From positions 54,011,137 through 54,075,136 of the forward strand of contig CAMTDV010000017.1 in the NCBI GenBank assembly GCA_947069175.1: a DNA stretch of 64,000 bases. The letters are read 5' to 3'. Below are positions 33,370 to 46,200 of the stretch, one piece after another. The position numbers were made by a program, and so were the translations under genes. The notes beneath the pieces are model-generated. The model was not told the origin of the DNA, did no database searches, and was given only the letters and a program-made list of their open reading frames with translations. Position 1 is the first letter of the stretch. Every line of letters begins with the position of its first letter. The stretch comes from Scalesia atractyloides (taxonomy: Eukaryota; Streptophyta; Magnoliopsida; Asterales; Asteraceae).

Positions 33370-36300
33370 TGTGATACCAAGGACGAAACCAGGTACACCT
33401 TAAACGATCCAAAACTTTAAAGCATGCTTAAAACAATAATTGTGCGAAAACCCTAAAAACATGTGTGACTTGCGTGCTAGATTAAGCGATATTTGTTATG
33501 TCTCGGAAGAATCCGATATCACGTCATGGTTAACATGATACTATTAAGGGCCAACGGTGCGAGGTTGGTGTCCTTAGCCTGTAACAACATGTTAAATGAG
33601 AGCTTTCCATTTAACAGCGCATTAAACATTTGACGATGATCATTAGGCCATTGGTAGGGCTATTCAAGATTTTGAGTTCACGAAACATCTTAGTTATGTG
33701 CCATAGACCATGACATAAGATTTGAAGCAAATCGGAGCTCGGGCACGCAGAATGAGTAAGCTTCCAGGTTAAGGAAACGCCTTCGTTTTGAGAACAACAA
33801 AAGGCAACCAAACATGCAAGAAACGGTCAATCAAGCCTAAAAACACTTAAACTACCCTAATACGAGCCTATTATGATCAAAACATAACCGGGGTTGGGTT
33901 TCGAGACGGTTATGCATGGTTTTTAAAACCGAGTCTTTTAACACTAAAAACGCGAAAAAAGGAGCCCGTTTTGCAAATCGGAGACGCGTATGGGACCCGA
34001 AAACGACCCTAAACGCAAAATCGAAGATAAACGTCATCTTTTTATCTCGAAAAACGAAGCACGACAAAGCGGGGGGTGGGATAAGGGCACCCCACCTTGC
34101 GACCCCCCACCCTTATTATATTTTTTTTTCCTTTTTCTTCATCTTCCACACAAAATCTGCTCATTATCAAGCTGATCTTCACTTTATTTCAGCCAAATCA
34201 AACGTATAATTCAAGTTTCTTATGATTTTGATGATGATTTCTTGAGAAAACATGAACTAGACAAAGAAAACCCTTTTTAATCCCTGATTATGGATGATTT
34301 AAACATGATTCTTGGATAAATAAGATCGCATCAGGTATTCCTTGATGTTATATGGTAGCCAAGATCCAAAACTTTGGTTTTTGATACCCTAATCGACCCC
34401 TAATCGACCAAAAGCGATTAACAAAGTTATGAACCGAAAAACAGTGAAACAAGGCTTGATTGACATGAATTATGGCATGTTTGGGTTGTGTTTAATGTGT
34501 AGGTACTGAATATAGCACCCACACACTTCTGGACTCAAGTAAAACACACGGGAACGGAGCTTGCGCTAGGTATAACACCTGAAACCTTCGATTAGCATAG
34601 GCAGAATATTGTTTGCACTATAACTTGGTCCGTGATGCTTGGATTGAGCTGAAATTTGGTGTGGTGATGTTGGGTATTGACTGGAAAGTCCATGTAAAAT
34701 TTTAGAATTTTTGGACTTTTCAATGATTTTTGGGGAATTTTTGACTGTTTTGCAGAAAGAAATTCGTGAAAAGTACCAAATGGAGTTTATAAACCACCAA
34801 ACTTTACATGAACACTAACTAACATATAAGGAATGTTCTGGGGAGTTTGGGAGTCCATTGGTTGAATTTTAATTCAGATAAAAAATCCGTCTTTCTGGGA
34901 GTTTTCGGTAGCCGGAAACACACTGAGACGAAATCGGAAAAATCCCAAATTTTTGCAGGGAGATCCTGGACATATAAGGAGATTTTTAGAATATTTTGGG
35001 AATTTTTAGACATCGGATTACAAGCAATGTAAATTATTCGGTTAAATATTGTTTTACAAATAATTTATTTAAGGAGTTAAAATAGCTAAATAAATTCCCA
35101 AATTATTTTTCTTATAATCTATATATTTTTGCTGAATGGTATAAAAATTTCCAGATTTTTTTACAACTTATGTATTAAATGGGAATTTACAGAATTAAAA
35201 ACACTTTATTTTAAACTAGTTTCGACAGTTTACCATGTAACGAACCTGCCGGAACCGGGAACTGACCGAACCCAACATTTACTATAGCTGGAACACCGGG
35301 AGTATCCCGGGAGATTCCACGGTCGTTTGGACACTAGGGGTGTGTCCAATGCCTGTTCGGGGGAATCCCCGACGAAAGCGGAAACTCAATTTTGGGCAAC
35401 CTTGACTCCCCAAACACACAAACTCCCTTAATGAAAAGTTAATCTTTGTTAAATAACAACATGTTGACACTATTGGTATTCCCGTACCATTATCCGAGCA
35501 TGTCAAACAACTGACCTTGGCTGGCACGCGAACCGGTGCCCGGAAGCCAAACTAGAAACTGATACTACCCTGACATCCATCACCATACCAGTATACTATA
35601 GGTTCAATCCACGGTGAAAACTCATAACCAGGTCCAAGTTATAACCATTACCAACTTAGATACTGATTTGAGTCCCTACTTGCATGCGTGTTATTAAAGC
35701 TGATCCAGTTGACTGATCGCTCTTGTTTGAGACTACTACTTTCACTGTGAGTTTCACTCCCCCACTTTTAAACTGTTTTACTGTTTTCTAGGGTGATTTG
35801 CATGTTACAACTGTGTTAATTACACCAACTTATGATGGCACGAACTATCCCCACTACAAGTGATTAACGTAAGCGGTAGGCAGTGGATAGTACTATTGGT
35901 CTGACAAACCCAGTTGCTGCGACCGGATTATGTATCGGCAAACAGGTAACTGCACGCGTCCTAAACTCTGTTATGTTGTTAGGCATAACTACACTAGGGC
36001 GTTGAATTACACGTGACGCAGTTGGTGGGCTGAGGTGTCTGTTGTGACACGGCCCGGTGGGCTGAGGTGTCTGTTGTGACACAGCACGGTTCGAAACGTC
36101 AAGGTTTCACTTGTGCACTCGTGTAATTCCATCTGTGATCTATGAGATGTGCAATTAAACTTGTTAAAGCATTTTGCTATGAAACAACCAAACCAGTGGA
36201 ACTCACCGGCTCGTTTAGCTGACCCTTTTAAAAATTAACATGCATTTCAGGCAAAACTAGACAGGAATAAGGAATGTTCGTATGGAATGGCTTGAGTAGT

Positions 36301-36494
36301 CGGACAGTAGCAGAATAAAAGTTGTAGTGACTTGTAGTACCGCACTTGAACTAATGGTTTGTAATATGATAGTTTACGCATGTTGTAACCGATGTTCCCT
36401 CTTTTTATGATATCACGTTTTTTTAAATTATGAGGAATTACCATGTGTCTGCTGCACCCTGCAATTGTCTTCCGGTGCGAGTCGGGGTGTGACA
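33370..36494 (+). repeat. Gypsy-2 5' LTR (3.1 kb)
   Basis: TGTGATACC…GGGTGTGACA. Nearly the same sequence recurs at 42159-42275 and 60656-63513. Contains tandem 'gtgggctgaggtgtctgttg' copies near 36025-36080. ORFs within are LTR artefacts. Confidence 0.93.
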
Positions 36495-36499
36495 GAAGA

Positions 36500-36511
36500 T
36501 GGTATCAGAGC
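36500..36511 (+). promoter_or_regulatory. Gypsy-2 primer-binding site (initiator-Met tRNA)
   Basis: TGGTATCAGAGC five bases after the LTR end. Confidence 0.92.
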
Positions 36512-37599
36512 TATCGGTTATAGCGAATTAGGTATCCCTAAAGAACCTAGACTATAACTACAGGCTCGGACCTTAGTGGACATCATTGGAAAACAAAAAG
36601 AAAAAAAATTAACCTCTACTAAAAGTAATTAGTGAACACTGTAAAGTATCCTAATGGCGAGTACCAGGATGGCCTTATTGGGCAAGTAAGTTATTATGGT
36701 CCGGAACGTAATAACGGACTTGCTCCTACGAGGCAGTGTTGGGAAAGTCGCGGTAATAAACGCACTTAAATACGTGGAGCGATACATAAGTGTCCCAAGG
36801 TGATAGTGTTTGGATGTTTGTGCGTGGATTGATACATGAATTAGGATTGGTGGATAATATGTTACTACATATGCCTTCGGGATAGGCAGAAAACTGGTAT
36901 TACAGTCCATTCCACATTCCTACTGATCACATATTTAATATACACTAGAGTTGGATTTCTATCACTCATACAGTTGTTACATATACGTTATGATGTGGAA
37001 CTCAAGTCTTTATTACGATACGATCTCACCAACTCTATCCTTGTAGTTATTATAACGACGATTATATACCAGAATGATACTCCAAAAGAACATAGATACA
37101 AAAGGAACGCGCAGGTCGTTCTGATATACTAGGAGGACGTGTACGGGTCCTTACTCCACTTCTCGTTGCTTCACATTCGATTGTCATACAATCGCAGAGT
37201 TCAAAAATCTTACAAAACTTCCTCGTCCCTGGGTCAACAATTCCTTTGATTATTCGCTGGATTCCTCTTCTGCTTACAATATTGGCATTAGCCTTCACGT
37301 CGTGTGATACTATGATGTTTAGTGGTACTCCTTCGCACATGTTCCGATATATGTTATGTATGAGTATGATGATCTCCAGGTTATGGAGATGGCATGGAGT
37401 GCGTGAATAAGTTACCCTTCCCGTTGTCATTCAGTTCCATTGGGTATAAATTTTGTGATTATACAGATTCCTTTGAAACGCTTTGCGTTGTGGAACCTCG
37501 TTTCGTGTGACCGCCGATTACATTGTGTTCTTTACGATTAATGATTGTTCCGGATTTCAGTTGGTTATTCGTGGAAAGTAATATGAGGCCCGAATATCT

Positions 37600-37695
37600 G
37601 GGTAAACGGAACATTGATCATGTATCTGGGTGTGGTGGATACGCTGCGGTACTTCCTATATATAAACACCCGGCTACATTATCAAGGTACCGTTA
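37600..37695 (+). promoter_or_regulatory. TATA-box hairpin cassette, copy 5 (gypsy-2 leader)
   Basis: 'gtggtggatac' then 'tacttcctatatataaac' between arms 'taaacggaacattgatcatg' and 'cattatcaaggtaccgtta'. Same loop as in the G and H LTRs, with the TATA on the plus strand in the direction of gypsy-2 transcription. Confidence 0.6.
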
Positions 37696-38065
37696 ATAAA
37701 GACATGCGAGTTTCATGTTACGATATGTTCTCCGACTAGTTATGCTTTGGTCAATATTACGTCTTGACTTCGGCCTTGTCTCCTGCGATAGATTCATACT
37801 TTCTTAAACTCATTATCGCATGCTCTGATATATGTTACATGTTATGATTACTCAATTACCATGGTGTATGTACGTCACTTCGGTGACCAGTTTTGACAGC
37901 ACCTGTAAGCATTGGCCCTCATGGGTTAAGTCTATGTGCAAATTTTGACAGTTGCATGATGACAGATGTAATTATATATATGATGATGATTTTGGAGATA
38001 CATGTTGTGGGCTCATAGGTGCGATGAAATTATGTGATATGTGACGATTGAACATGTAACATTGA

Positions 38066-38067
<2 letters not shown>

Positions 38068-38120
<53 letters not shown>
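38068..38120. repeat. (AT)n microsatellite
   Basis: About 26 uninterrupted AT units just upstream of gag. Read-through ORFs with Ile-Tyr repeats are artefacts. Confidence 0.97.
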
Positions 38121-38126
<6 letters not shown>

Positions 38127-38130
38127 TATA

Positions 38131-39262
38131 ATGAGGATTGCCCCAAAACATGCACCCCAAATGACCGTGGCGCAAATGATAGCGCAACCGCTTCAGGCAG
38201 TTATCCCCACGACCGTGGCGCAGGTTAGCGCCGGTATCAATGCTAACCCACAATAGAACCCGCAAACAGGGCCGGTAGGTCAAAATAATAATCAAAACAA
38301 TGTTAGACCGGTCTGCACGTGTAGGCACTTCATGGAGTGCAAACCAATGGGATTTAGTGGAATTGAAGGACCGAATGGGTTAGTGAAATGGATCGAGAAG
38401 TCGAAATCGGTACTCAATATACGTAATTGTTCCGGTGATTGTGCGGTTAAGTATGCGACTTGTACCTTTACCGACCATGCCTTAAACTAGTGGAACACCA
38501 TCGTTCAATCTCGCGGGCAGGCCGCAATTAATACTATGACATGGGACGATCTTAAGGCACATAAATGGAAAAGTTCAGCCCGGCCAACGAAATTCTGAAG
38601 CGAACATGAGTTCTGGAACCTGCAGATGCAAGGTGCCGACCATGCAGGTTACACCAATTGTTTCAATGAACTGGCACGCATACTGCCAGACATGGTCCAC
38701 CCGGAACATAAGTGGATCGAAAGATATATCTGGGTACTGGCCCCAGAACTGAGGAGTATTATCAACTCGGTGGAACACCTGACTATGCACGGAGTGGTAG
38801 CAAGGTCAGGTACTGTTACATTCAACACGGTTAGACGTAGGATCTTGACAATGCCTGGAAAGCAGGCCGGTAATAAGCGAGGAGCCCCAGAAAGCAGTCA
38901 AGCGGGGGCAGCAACAGCGAAGAGGGGGAAAGCAACTAGCCAGAGTTACGCCATAACTACCCCAACTGGTAACTCTGATAACTACAAAAGAAAAGCCCCA
39001 AAGTGCAACAAGTGCACTTTGCACCACTATGGTGCGTGTCGAGCAACGATATGCTCAAGGTGTCATAAAAGTGGGCATTATACCCGAAATGGTAAGATGT
39101 CAGCTGAACCAACCCGCTTCCAACCCCCAAGGCCTCAACCTCTTCAGCAGCAACTCCAACAACTAACACACCCGATTACCTACCCCCGTACGTGCTATGA
39201 ATATGGCAGTACGGAGGATTTCCAAAGAAGTTGCCCGAAGTTAACTCAGCAGCAGGAAAGAA
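38131..39262 (+). pseudogene. gag: Gypsy-2 gag (decayed)
   Basis: Capsid-like region beginning near MRIAPKHAPQMTVAQMIAQ, with CKPMGFSGIEGPNGLVKWIE and YATCTFTDHALN-stop-WNTIV. Then EHEFWNLQMQGADHAGYTNCFNELARILPDMV, a basic linker, and fingers CNKCTLHHYGAC / CSRCHKSGHYTRNGK (final Cys lost). A last box, CYEYGSTEDFQRSC, has its second Cys changed to Tyr. Internal stops occur near 38255, 38490 and 38598, and a one-base indel near 39258 shifts into protease. Same gag architecture as the G fragment, so the same chromovirus group. Confidence 0.9.
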
Positions 39263-39626
39263 TATGCAGGGCCAAGCATCTACCTCGAATGCAGCTCGAG
39301 GTCATGCCTTTGTCATTGGGTCTGGTGATGCACGCCAGGATCCAACCGTGGTCACAAGTACGTTCCTCATTTCGGATCAATTTGCTTCAGTGTTATTTGA
39401 TTGGGGTGCTTATACGAGTTATGTTTCTATTGCATTTTTGCCACTATTAAATATGGCCGCTATTGACTTAGAACAACCGTATTCCGTCAAACTTGCCAAT
39501 GGGAAATCAATCACCAGTCACCAACTCATTTGTAACTGCCCTATAACCCTAAATGGTTACTAATTTTCTATTGACCTTTTACCCGTAGAACTGGGCAGTT
39601 TTGACGTCGTTTTAGGAATGGACTAG
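39263..39626 (+). pseudogene. pol: Gypsy-2 protease (active site altered)
   Basis: Retropepsin-like aspartic protease. GHAFVIGSGDARQDPTVVTSTFLI leads to FDWGAYTSYVS at the place of the usual D-[ST]-G-A active site. Here the residue after Asp is Trp, which should abolish activity. A stop near 39561 and another near 39626 break it before RT. Confidence 0.82.
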
Positions 39627-40800
39627 TTGTCCAATCATCGCGCAGACGTATTGAGTGAACAGAAGATTGTAAAGATTCCTTTGCCCCCGGACAATGTGAT
39701 CATGGTACGGGGAGAGAAGTTAGGTACCATGCTGAACCTCATATCCCATCTCAAGGCGTTGAAGTGTATACGACAGGGATGTGACATGTTTTTAGCTAGC
39801 TTCACGACAGATGAACCAGCCGAAAAACGTATTGAAGATATCCCGATAGGGTGTGAATACCCAGATGTGTTCCTAGAGGAATTGCCCGCATTGCCGCCCA
39901 ATCGGGAGGTCGAGTTTCAGATCGATCTAATACCAGGAACAGCACCCATCGCCAAAGCCCAATACCGTCTTGCACCATCCGAGATGCAAGAACTATCGAC
40001 GCAAATGTAGGAGTTACTTAATCGTGGTTTCATCCATCCTAGTTATTCTCTCTGGGGAGCCCATTTCTTGTTTGTAAAGAAAAAGGACGGCAGCTTCCGA
40101 ATGTGCATCGACTACAGAGAATTAAACAAGGTCACTATCAAGAATCGATACCCTCTTCCGCGGATCGATGATCTTTTTTACCAACTACAAGGAGCCTGAT
40201 ATTTTTCTAAGATAAATCTTTGATCGGATTACCATAAAGTGAAGGTCCAAGAGGACGATATCCCCCAAGACGACTTTTCGAACTCGGTATGACCACTACG
40301 AGTTCCTGGTTATGCCCTTCGGGCTAACCAACGCACCTGTTGTGTTTATGGACATCATGAACCGGGTGTGTAAACCATACCTCGATAAGTTCATCATCGT
40401 CTTCATCGACGATATTCTGATTTACTCCAAAAGCAAGGACGAGCACGAGTATCATTTACGTGCTATATTGGAAATACTACGGAAGGAGCAATTGTATGCT
40501 AAATTGTCTAAGTGCGACTTCTGGTTGCAAGCCGTGCAATTTTTGGGACATGTGGTAGATTAGTATGGAATTCATGTGGATCCAAGTAAGATAGAAGTAA
40601 TCAAGAATTGGCCTGTGCCTAAATCTCCGAACGAGATACGCCAATTCTTAGGACTGGCGGGATATTACCGTCGGTTCATCGAAAATTTCTCTAGTATTGC
40701 CCAATCGCTAACAGCCTTAACACAGAAGGATAGGAAGTATGAATGGGGTGAAGGCCAGGAAACAGCATTCCAGCTCTTTAAGGATTTTTTGCACAATCAT
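39627..40800 (+). pseudogene. pol: Gypsy-2 reverse transcriptase (broken)
   Basis: Protease-RT linker (EYPDVFLEELPALPPNREVEF), then RT: FVKKKDGSFRMCIDYRELN, LPRIDDLFYQL, MPFGLTNAPVV, and catalytic FIDDIL (Asp-Asp codons 40408-40413). QFLGLAGYYRRFIENFS marks the RT/RNase H connection. Stops near 40008, 40198 and 40222, a frameshift near 40268 and a stop at 40561 (VVD-stop-YGIHVDP) inactivate it. At about 40800 the sequence jumps from the RT connection straight to the integrase N-terminal linker, so RNase H is deleted. Confidence 0.92.
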
Positions 40801-40802
40801 TC

Positions 40803-41440
40803 CCAGTGCTTAAGGATCGAGTGTGGATTCCTGCAAGTTCGGAGCTAAGACAGTTGATCATGGACGAGGCCTATAAGTCGAAATATTCGATTCACCCCAG
40901 TACAGACATACCACGACCTTAAAGAATTTTATTGGTGGTCGGGAATGAAAAAGGACATGGTAAAATATGTAAGCCAACGTTTGAGTTGTGCTCGGGTAAA
41001 GCAGAGTATCAGAAACCCACGGGAATATTACAACAACCCAAGATACCTCAGTGGAAATGGGAACAAATCACGAGGGATTTCATGACCCATCTCCCAATAA
41101 CGCCTCGTGGTCATGACGCGATTTGGGTAATCGTCGATCGATTGACCAAATCCGCACATTTTATTCTGATCCATACCACTTATAAAACCGACAAGTTGGC
41201 CGAAATCTACACTACCGAGATAGTAGCCAGACATGGTGTCCCGGTTGCTATTATTTCAGACCGAGACAGCCACTTCACCTCATGATATTGGCAGAAGTTA
41301 CAAAAAGCATTGGGGGCGCGAATCGATCTGAGTACTGCTTATCATCCCCTAGCCGACGGCCAATCGAAACGCACGATCCAGACGCTAGAGGACTTGCTTC
41401 ACACCTGGGTCCTGGACTTTGGAGGAAGTTGGGACAGGCC
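40803..41440 (+). pseudogene. pol: Gypsy-2 integrase, N-terminal and catalytic core
   Basis: Linker KDRVWIPASSELRQLIMDEA, then a frameshifted HHCC domain (stop near 40920). The core follows: first Asp in ITRDFMTHLP, second Asp in IISDRDSHFTS. A TGA at 41283 sits where the family has Arg, consistent with CGA to TGA. The third catalytic residue is changed: GQSKRTIQTLED has Lys where the Glu of D,D(35)E should be. It is therefore dead by two independent lesions. Confidence 0.9.
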
Positions 41441-42115
41441 CTTCCACTAGTAGAATTTTCCTACAACAATAGCTACCACAGTAGTATCCAGGCAGCCCCG
41501 TACGAGGAGCTTTCTGGTCGAAAGTGCCGATCACCACTTTGTTGGGCCAAAATGGGTGACACCCAACTGAAAGGATCCAAGCTAGTACAGGAAACGGCTG
41601 ATAAGAACCACCCGATTCAGAACAGATTGAAAGCCGCTCAGGATCAGCAAAAGAGATGGGCTGATGTACGTAGAAAACCTTTATCGTTTGAGGTGGGTGA
41701 ACGGGCATTGTTAAAAGTATTATCGTGGAAAGGCGTTATCAGATTTGGAAAGACCGGAAAGTTAGCACCATGATACATTGGACCCTACGAGATTCTAGCG
41801 AAAGTAGGTCCCGTAGCATATCGATTAAAGCTACTAACCGAGCTTAGTGCCATTCATAATGTTTTCCACATTTCAAAGCTAAAGAAGTGCCTGTCAGGCG
41901 AGGCCACCCAAATACCTTTGGAAGACATACACGTGGACGATAAGCTCCACTTTGTGGAGGAACCGGTTGAAGTAGTTGATGGCATGGTTAAACAATTAAG
42001 GCACAATAAAATTTCATTGGTTAAAGTCCGGTGGAACTCTAAACAAGGACCTGAATACACCTGGGAACGGAAGGATGAATTCCGTAGAAAATACCCACAC
42101 ATTTTCCCTAGCTAG
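41435..42115 (+). pseudogene. pol: Gypsy-2 integrase C-terminus and chromodomain
   Basis: After a frameshift near 41435: LPLVEFSYNNSYHSSIQAAP, then LSGRKCRSPLCW and RFGKTGKLAP-stop-YIGPYEILAKVGPVAYRL. A chromodomain tail closes it (VKQLRHNKISLVKVRWNSKQ, TWERKDEFRRKYPHIF), ending at a TAG. The GGGGACGAAATTTC box and polypurine tract follow within 40 bp. Confidence 0.9.
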
Positions 42116-42150
42116 ACAGGGTAAATTTTGGGGACGAAATTTCTTAACCA

Positions 42151-42158
42151 GGGGAGAC
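42151..42158 (+). other. Gypsy-2 polypurine tract
   Basis: 'ggggagac' directly before the 3' LTR start TGTGATACCC. Confidence 0.85.
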
Positions 42159-42275
42159 TGTGATACCCAGGAAGAAACCAGGTACACCTTAAACGATCCA
42201 AAACTTTAAAGCATGCTTAAAACAATAATTGTGAGAAAACCCTAAAAACATGTGAGACTTGCGTGCTAGATTAAG
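42159..42275 (+). repeat. Gypsy-2 3' LTR, first 117 bp
   Basis: Matches 33370-33486 closely. Ends with the ttaag TSD copy (42271-42275) before the copia LTR. Confidence 0.95.
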
Positions 42276-42674
42276 TGTAGGACCGATCCTCGATGCTTAG
42301 GAACCTAAATTTGATATCTAACATCCATAATAGCGGAAATATTACGTCGTGTTACCAATAGACAAGAATTAATCAGTTAATCGTTAGTTTCGTTGATTAA
42401 ATGTTCAGGTTACAGACTGACAGAGCTTCGCCTCTACAATGCCAAAGTTACAAATGAGACACACAAGCTAGGTATTTATAGGATTACAAGTTCGCTCATC
42501 ATGTGTAAGTTCGCCCGAACTTGCCTATGCAAGTTCGGCCGAACATGCTTAAACATGTCATTACATGAGCGAACTTGGCTAAGACTCTTCATAAATACTT
42601 CTTAACCTAGCCTATCCAGCTCTATACAATATAGACTCGATACAAGACTAAGACATAGACATTATGCACCAACA
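42276..42674 (-). repeat. Copia 3' LTR
   Basis: 399 bp. Minus-strand TATA box CTATAAATACC at about 42471-42481. Palindrome sites start at 42488, 42507 and 42531, just upstream of it on the minus strand. Confidence 0.95.
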
Positions 42675-43239
42675 GACTCCCTCTTGGATATCGTCTTCGT
42701 CTTTTATCAGTCTTCAAAACTCTGTCTTCATATATAAATTAACGTATCCGACCAAAGAAGTTCTTATACGGCTTCTTTCGTCTCTCTTGTTTCGGATCCG
42801 ACGTTTGATCAGTTGGCGGTGCTCTTTTGAAGTTAGCCATCTTGAGCGAACTTTGCCTTACCGCTTTTTCCATCTTCTCTTTAGTCGCCTCACTTCTTGT
42901 TTATTCCTTCAAGAATTCATCTCTTTCCAGATCCTTCCACTATGTTTGCCACATCTTCCCTGAATTCACATTACGTGCATAGCAAAAATTGACAACTTTC
43001 TGATACTACATCGCCTGTACCTTTTCTCTTTCTTCAAAAACAATCTTGCTGTAGAAAAGGCATTTTATATCTTCTCTCGAGCAGTTTACCAACCACATAG
43101 GATCTAAAATCCTTATCATCCTCCACAATCATCTCATACCTCGATAACCCATCACTTCAACCCGTTCCTTAGCAATATCTAAGTGATCTTCAAACTTTAA
43201 AACAATCACTGCTTCACAAGTAGCTGAATCAATCTGCCA
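42675..43239 (-). other. Copia 3' untranslated region and polypurine tract
   Basis: Polypurine tract ccaagagggagtc (minus strand, 42675-42687). The rest may be the eroded end of the extra ORF; no clear coding frame is visible. Confidence 0.55.
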
Positions 43240-46200
43240 CTACTTGAATAAAGGATAAAAGTTCTGTTCAATCGACATAAGCGGCATATTCCTCATGGCT
43301 CTAGGACGTTTCATAACCAAAGTTATGTCCTTTTCTCCTGTAACCTTGTTAATCTTTATTCTGCGTCTCGGAATAAACGGCTTCCAGTGATTCCAACCTT
43401 TTTCAGCTTCGTACTTTATCATTTTCCATAACAATTGATCAACTGTCTTCATCTGATAAGTAACGTTCACTGTTTGCACTAGCTCTTCCAAATCCCAATA
43501 CGGCAAAGTCTTTAAATCAGCAAGATATCTGAAGTATTGAACTCCAAACTCTCTTTTGATTGCATAAACGTTGAGCTCCTAAACCATCCCCAACTCAAAA
43601 TATCTCCCAAAGAAACATTTTTATCTCTGGTGAAGAATGCTAGTGGACGTCGAAACTTACGTTCACGAGGCATCTCCTTGAACCAGGTCTTTCTCGCTTC
43701 AGCTATCTCCTCTTTGGTCATTGGCCTAGGAATTTTTCCTTCACATAGCTCTTCAGCAATACTATCTTTTAACATGTCTTCATTCAGCTGTTTATACATT
43801 TCTTCGAATGTAGGAAAACTTTCTGAATCCTGACCAACATACTTATCTTTCTTTTCTGTTTCATCATCTGAGGACCAGCTTTCAACAATCACACGGTTGT
43901 ATTCATCAGCTTCGAATCTTCTTTCGTACTGATACTCTTTTGGCTCAAATGTATCAACATTCATTATCTCCTCAAAATCAAACTCCAAGTTTTCAACTAG
44001 CTTCGCCAGATCTTCTTTGAATAATTATGTACAAACTCACCTTCTTCAACATTATGTTCCAACATCAATATCAAAGGCTTCGTAGGTACTGCAGTCATAG
44101 GCTTCACAAACCGATCAACATCTAACATATCAATATCATCTGAAGGCCATTTTTGCGCTAACTCCCCCTGGCTTTTATCTTCCATTCGATTAGATTCATC
44201 GTCCATCAGATCAGAAAAATCAAATTCATCAGAGACTTTAGCTTCATTGATCTTTAAGCCAGTACCACCCTGATCAAAATCATCATCACCCTGATCAAAA
44301 TCGTCATCGTCATCCCCTACATTCCAATCTTCATATCCTTCCTCTTCTTCATCCTCATTCTTATCTTCTTTCTAGGCTTCATCATCGTCTTTTTCTTCAG
44401 TCACGACAATAGGATCAGAAAGCTTGACAGATTCGTCAACCTTTTGGATATCAGACTCAGAAGCTTTTAAAACATCTTCTGTAGATTTCTCGGGGACATC
44501 AGAAGACTTCTCTGTAGTAGATTTAGCGGCTTCTCCCTCTACCTGCTTCCCTTTACCACCCTCAGCCAATTCTTTTTCAGCACGCTCATTGGCTTCTTGA
44601 CGATCCAGACGATCGTATTCGGCGATAAAACCAATATTCAGATTATTAGATAACACCTTTTGTAATCTGATGAATCTTCAATCATTTAGAGTTTGAATTT
44701 TCTTCAATTTTGCAATCACTGTTTGTAATTTTTCATTTACGTCCTGCAGACTTTCTATCAGCACTTTGTAATATTCACGTTCATTTTCGAGCACCTTTAC
44801 TTTATCATCAAGAATTTCCTTTTCGACTTTGCTTTTATTCACCTTCTTTACAAGCTCAGTCTTTTCTAACTCAATCTGCACAACTTTATCTTCCAAAATC
44901 TTCACACGTTTCTCTAACATCTCAGCATTCGTTTCAGGGAAAAATTCATCCAAATCTTCAAGACTTATAGGACCATGTGGCATATCACCAAACATATTTC
45001 CCCTCGGTGTCTTTGGTGTTGAGTCTTTTGGTGTTGCAGTTTTCGGTGTAGACTTCTTTGGTGTAGAGCTTTCAGGAATAGAAGTCTTTTGAGCACTGGG
45101 CGATTCAACGATCGGAACTTCAACAAATTCAGACACAGGAGGTTCTTGTGTAACTCCTTGTCTTTCTGCTTCAGCATGAATGACAACAGGAGGTTCTTGT
45201 GTAGGAGGTTCTTGTGTTGCTCCTTTCTCCTGAGCACCAGAAGGTTCTTGTGTAGCTTCTATGCTTTTAACTTTGCTCTTGTATCTTTTGCTCACCGCTT
45301 TCTGATCTTTCTTGGCCTTTCGTTTCCCTTTCGTGTGAGGTGACCCTGTAGTTTTCTTAGATATTTCGATTGCAGGAGACTTTGTTCTTTTAGACTTTTT
45401 CTTTGGCCTCTCCTCATCAGATTCAATTTCTGCATTCGGATCAAAATCCGCATCAAGTCTCTTTTCCTTTTATGCTCTTATTTCGGCCTCTGTCTTTTCA
45501 GGCTCTTTATCAGATTCTTCATTTTCAGACGTAGCAGATATTACTTCTTCTTGAGTCGACTTCATTGTTTCTTCACTCTAATTAACAACTGCAGCGCTAG
45601 ATCCAGCCACTGCCTCAACATTCTCAGTCTCCTCCTCATCGACAAGCAAAGTTTCAGCTTTCTTTGATGCTCGCTTCTTCTTTGGTTTATCAGCTTCATC
45701 TTTCAAAAACCATTCACTTCTTGCCTTCGGTTTAAACTCTTTAAACCACTCTCATTTAGCTTTAAGCTCATTCTCATCGTCGCTACCTTCTTTTCTCCAT
45801 TTGCTTCCAGGTGACGATACATAATCTGAATCTTTAATTGCTCCGAATACTGGTTTGGCGATAGGAGCTGAAGCTTGTTTCTGAAACTTGATAAGCTTTT
45901 TCACTGTGGTTTCGTCAAGATGAACCAAAAAAGAACGTCATTTGGATCTCGAGAAATGTTGGGATACTTCTCATCGATCAGCATCTGAATAAATCTTGGA
46001 TATAAACACAATCTTGAATCATCCATATTCTTTGACATATGAACGAACACCATCTTAGAAACATTGAAGGGCTTCTTCAAAATAAACGTCAATGCCATGC
46101 TAGCCAAATAATCTTGAACATCATCTAACCCGGCTTTGCGATGGCTGAACGTGTGAATTAAAGCATGCATCAAAAGTTTATAGGGGTTTGGCACTTCCCC

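Larger units (their letters stand above)
36512..38130 (+). other. Gypsy-2 leader, non-coding
   Basis: 1.6 kb between PBS and gag without a supported gene. It holds TATA hairpin copy 5 (37600-37695) and an (AT)n microsatellite (38068-38120). Confidence 0.6.

Noticed and set aside
36495..36515. tRNA gene near the PBS motifs
   Set aside because: Only the 12-18 bp complementary to the tRNA 3' end is present, with no cloverleaf. The same motif occurs beside each LTR.
38041..38256. ORFs with Ile-Tyr repeats on both strands
   Set aside because: Translation of the (AT)n microsatellite.
43537..45343. Several plus-strand ORFs over the extra ORF
   Set aside because: Antisense shadows; the minus frames have the low-complexity, coiled-coil and domain structure expected of real protein.
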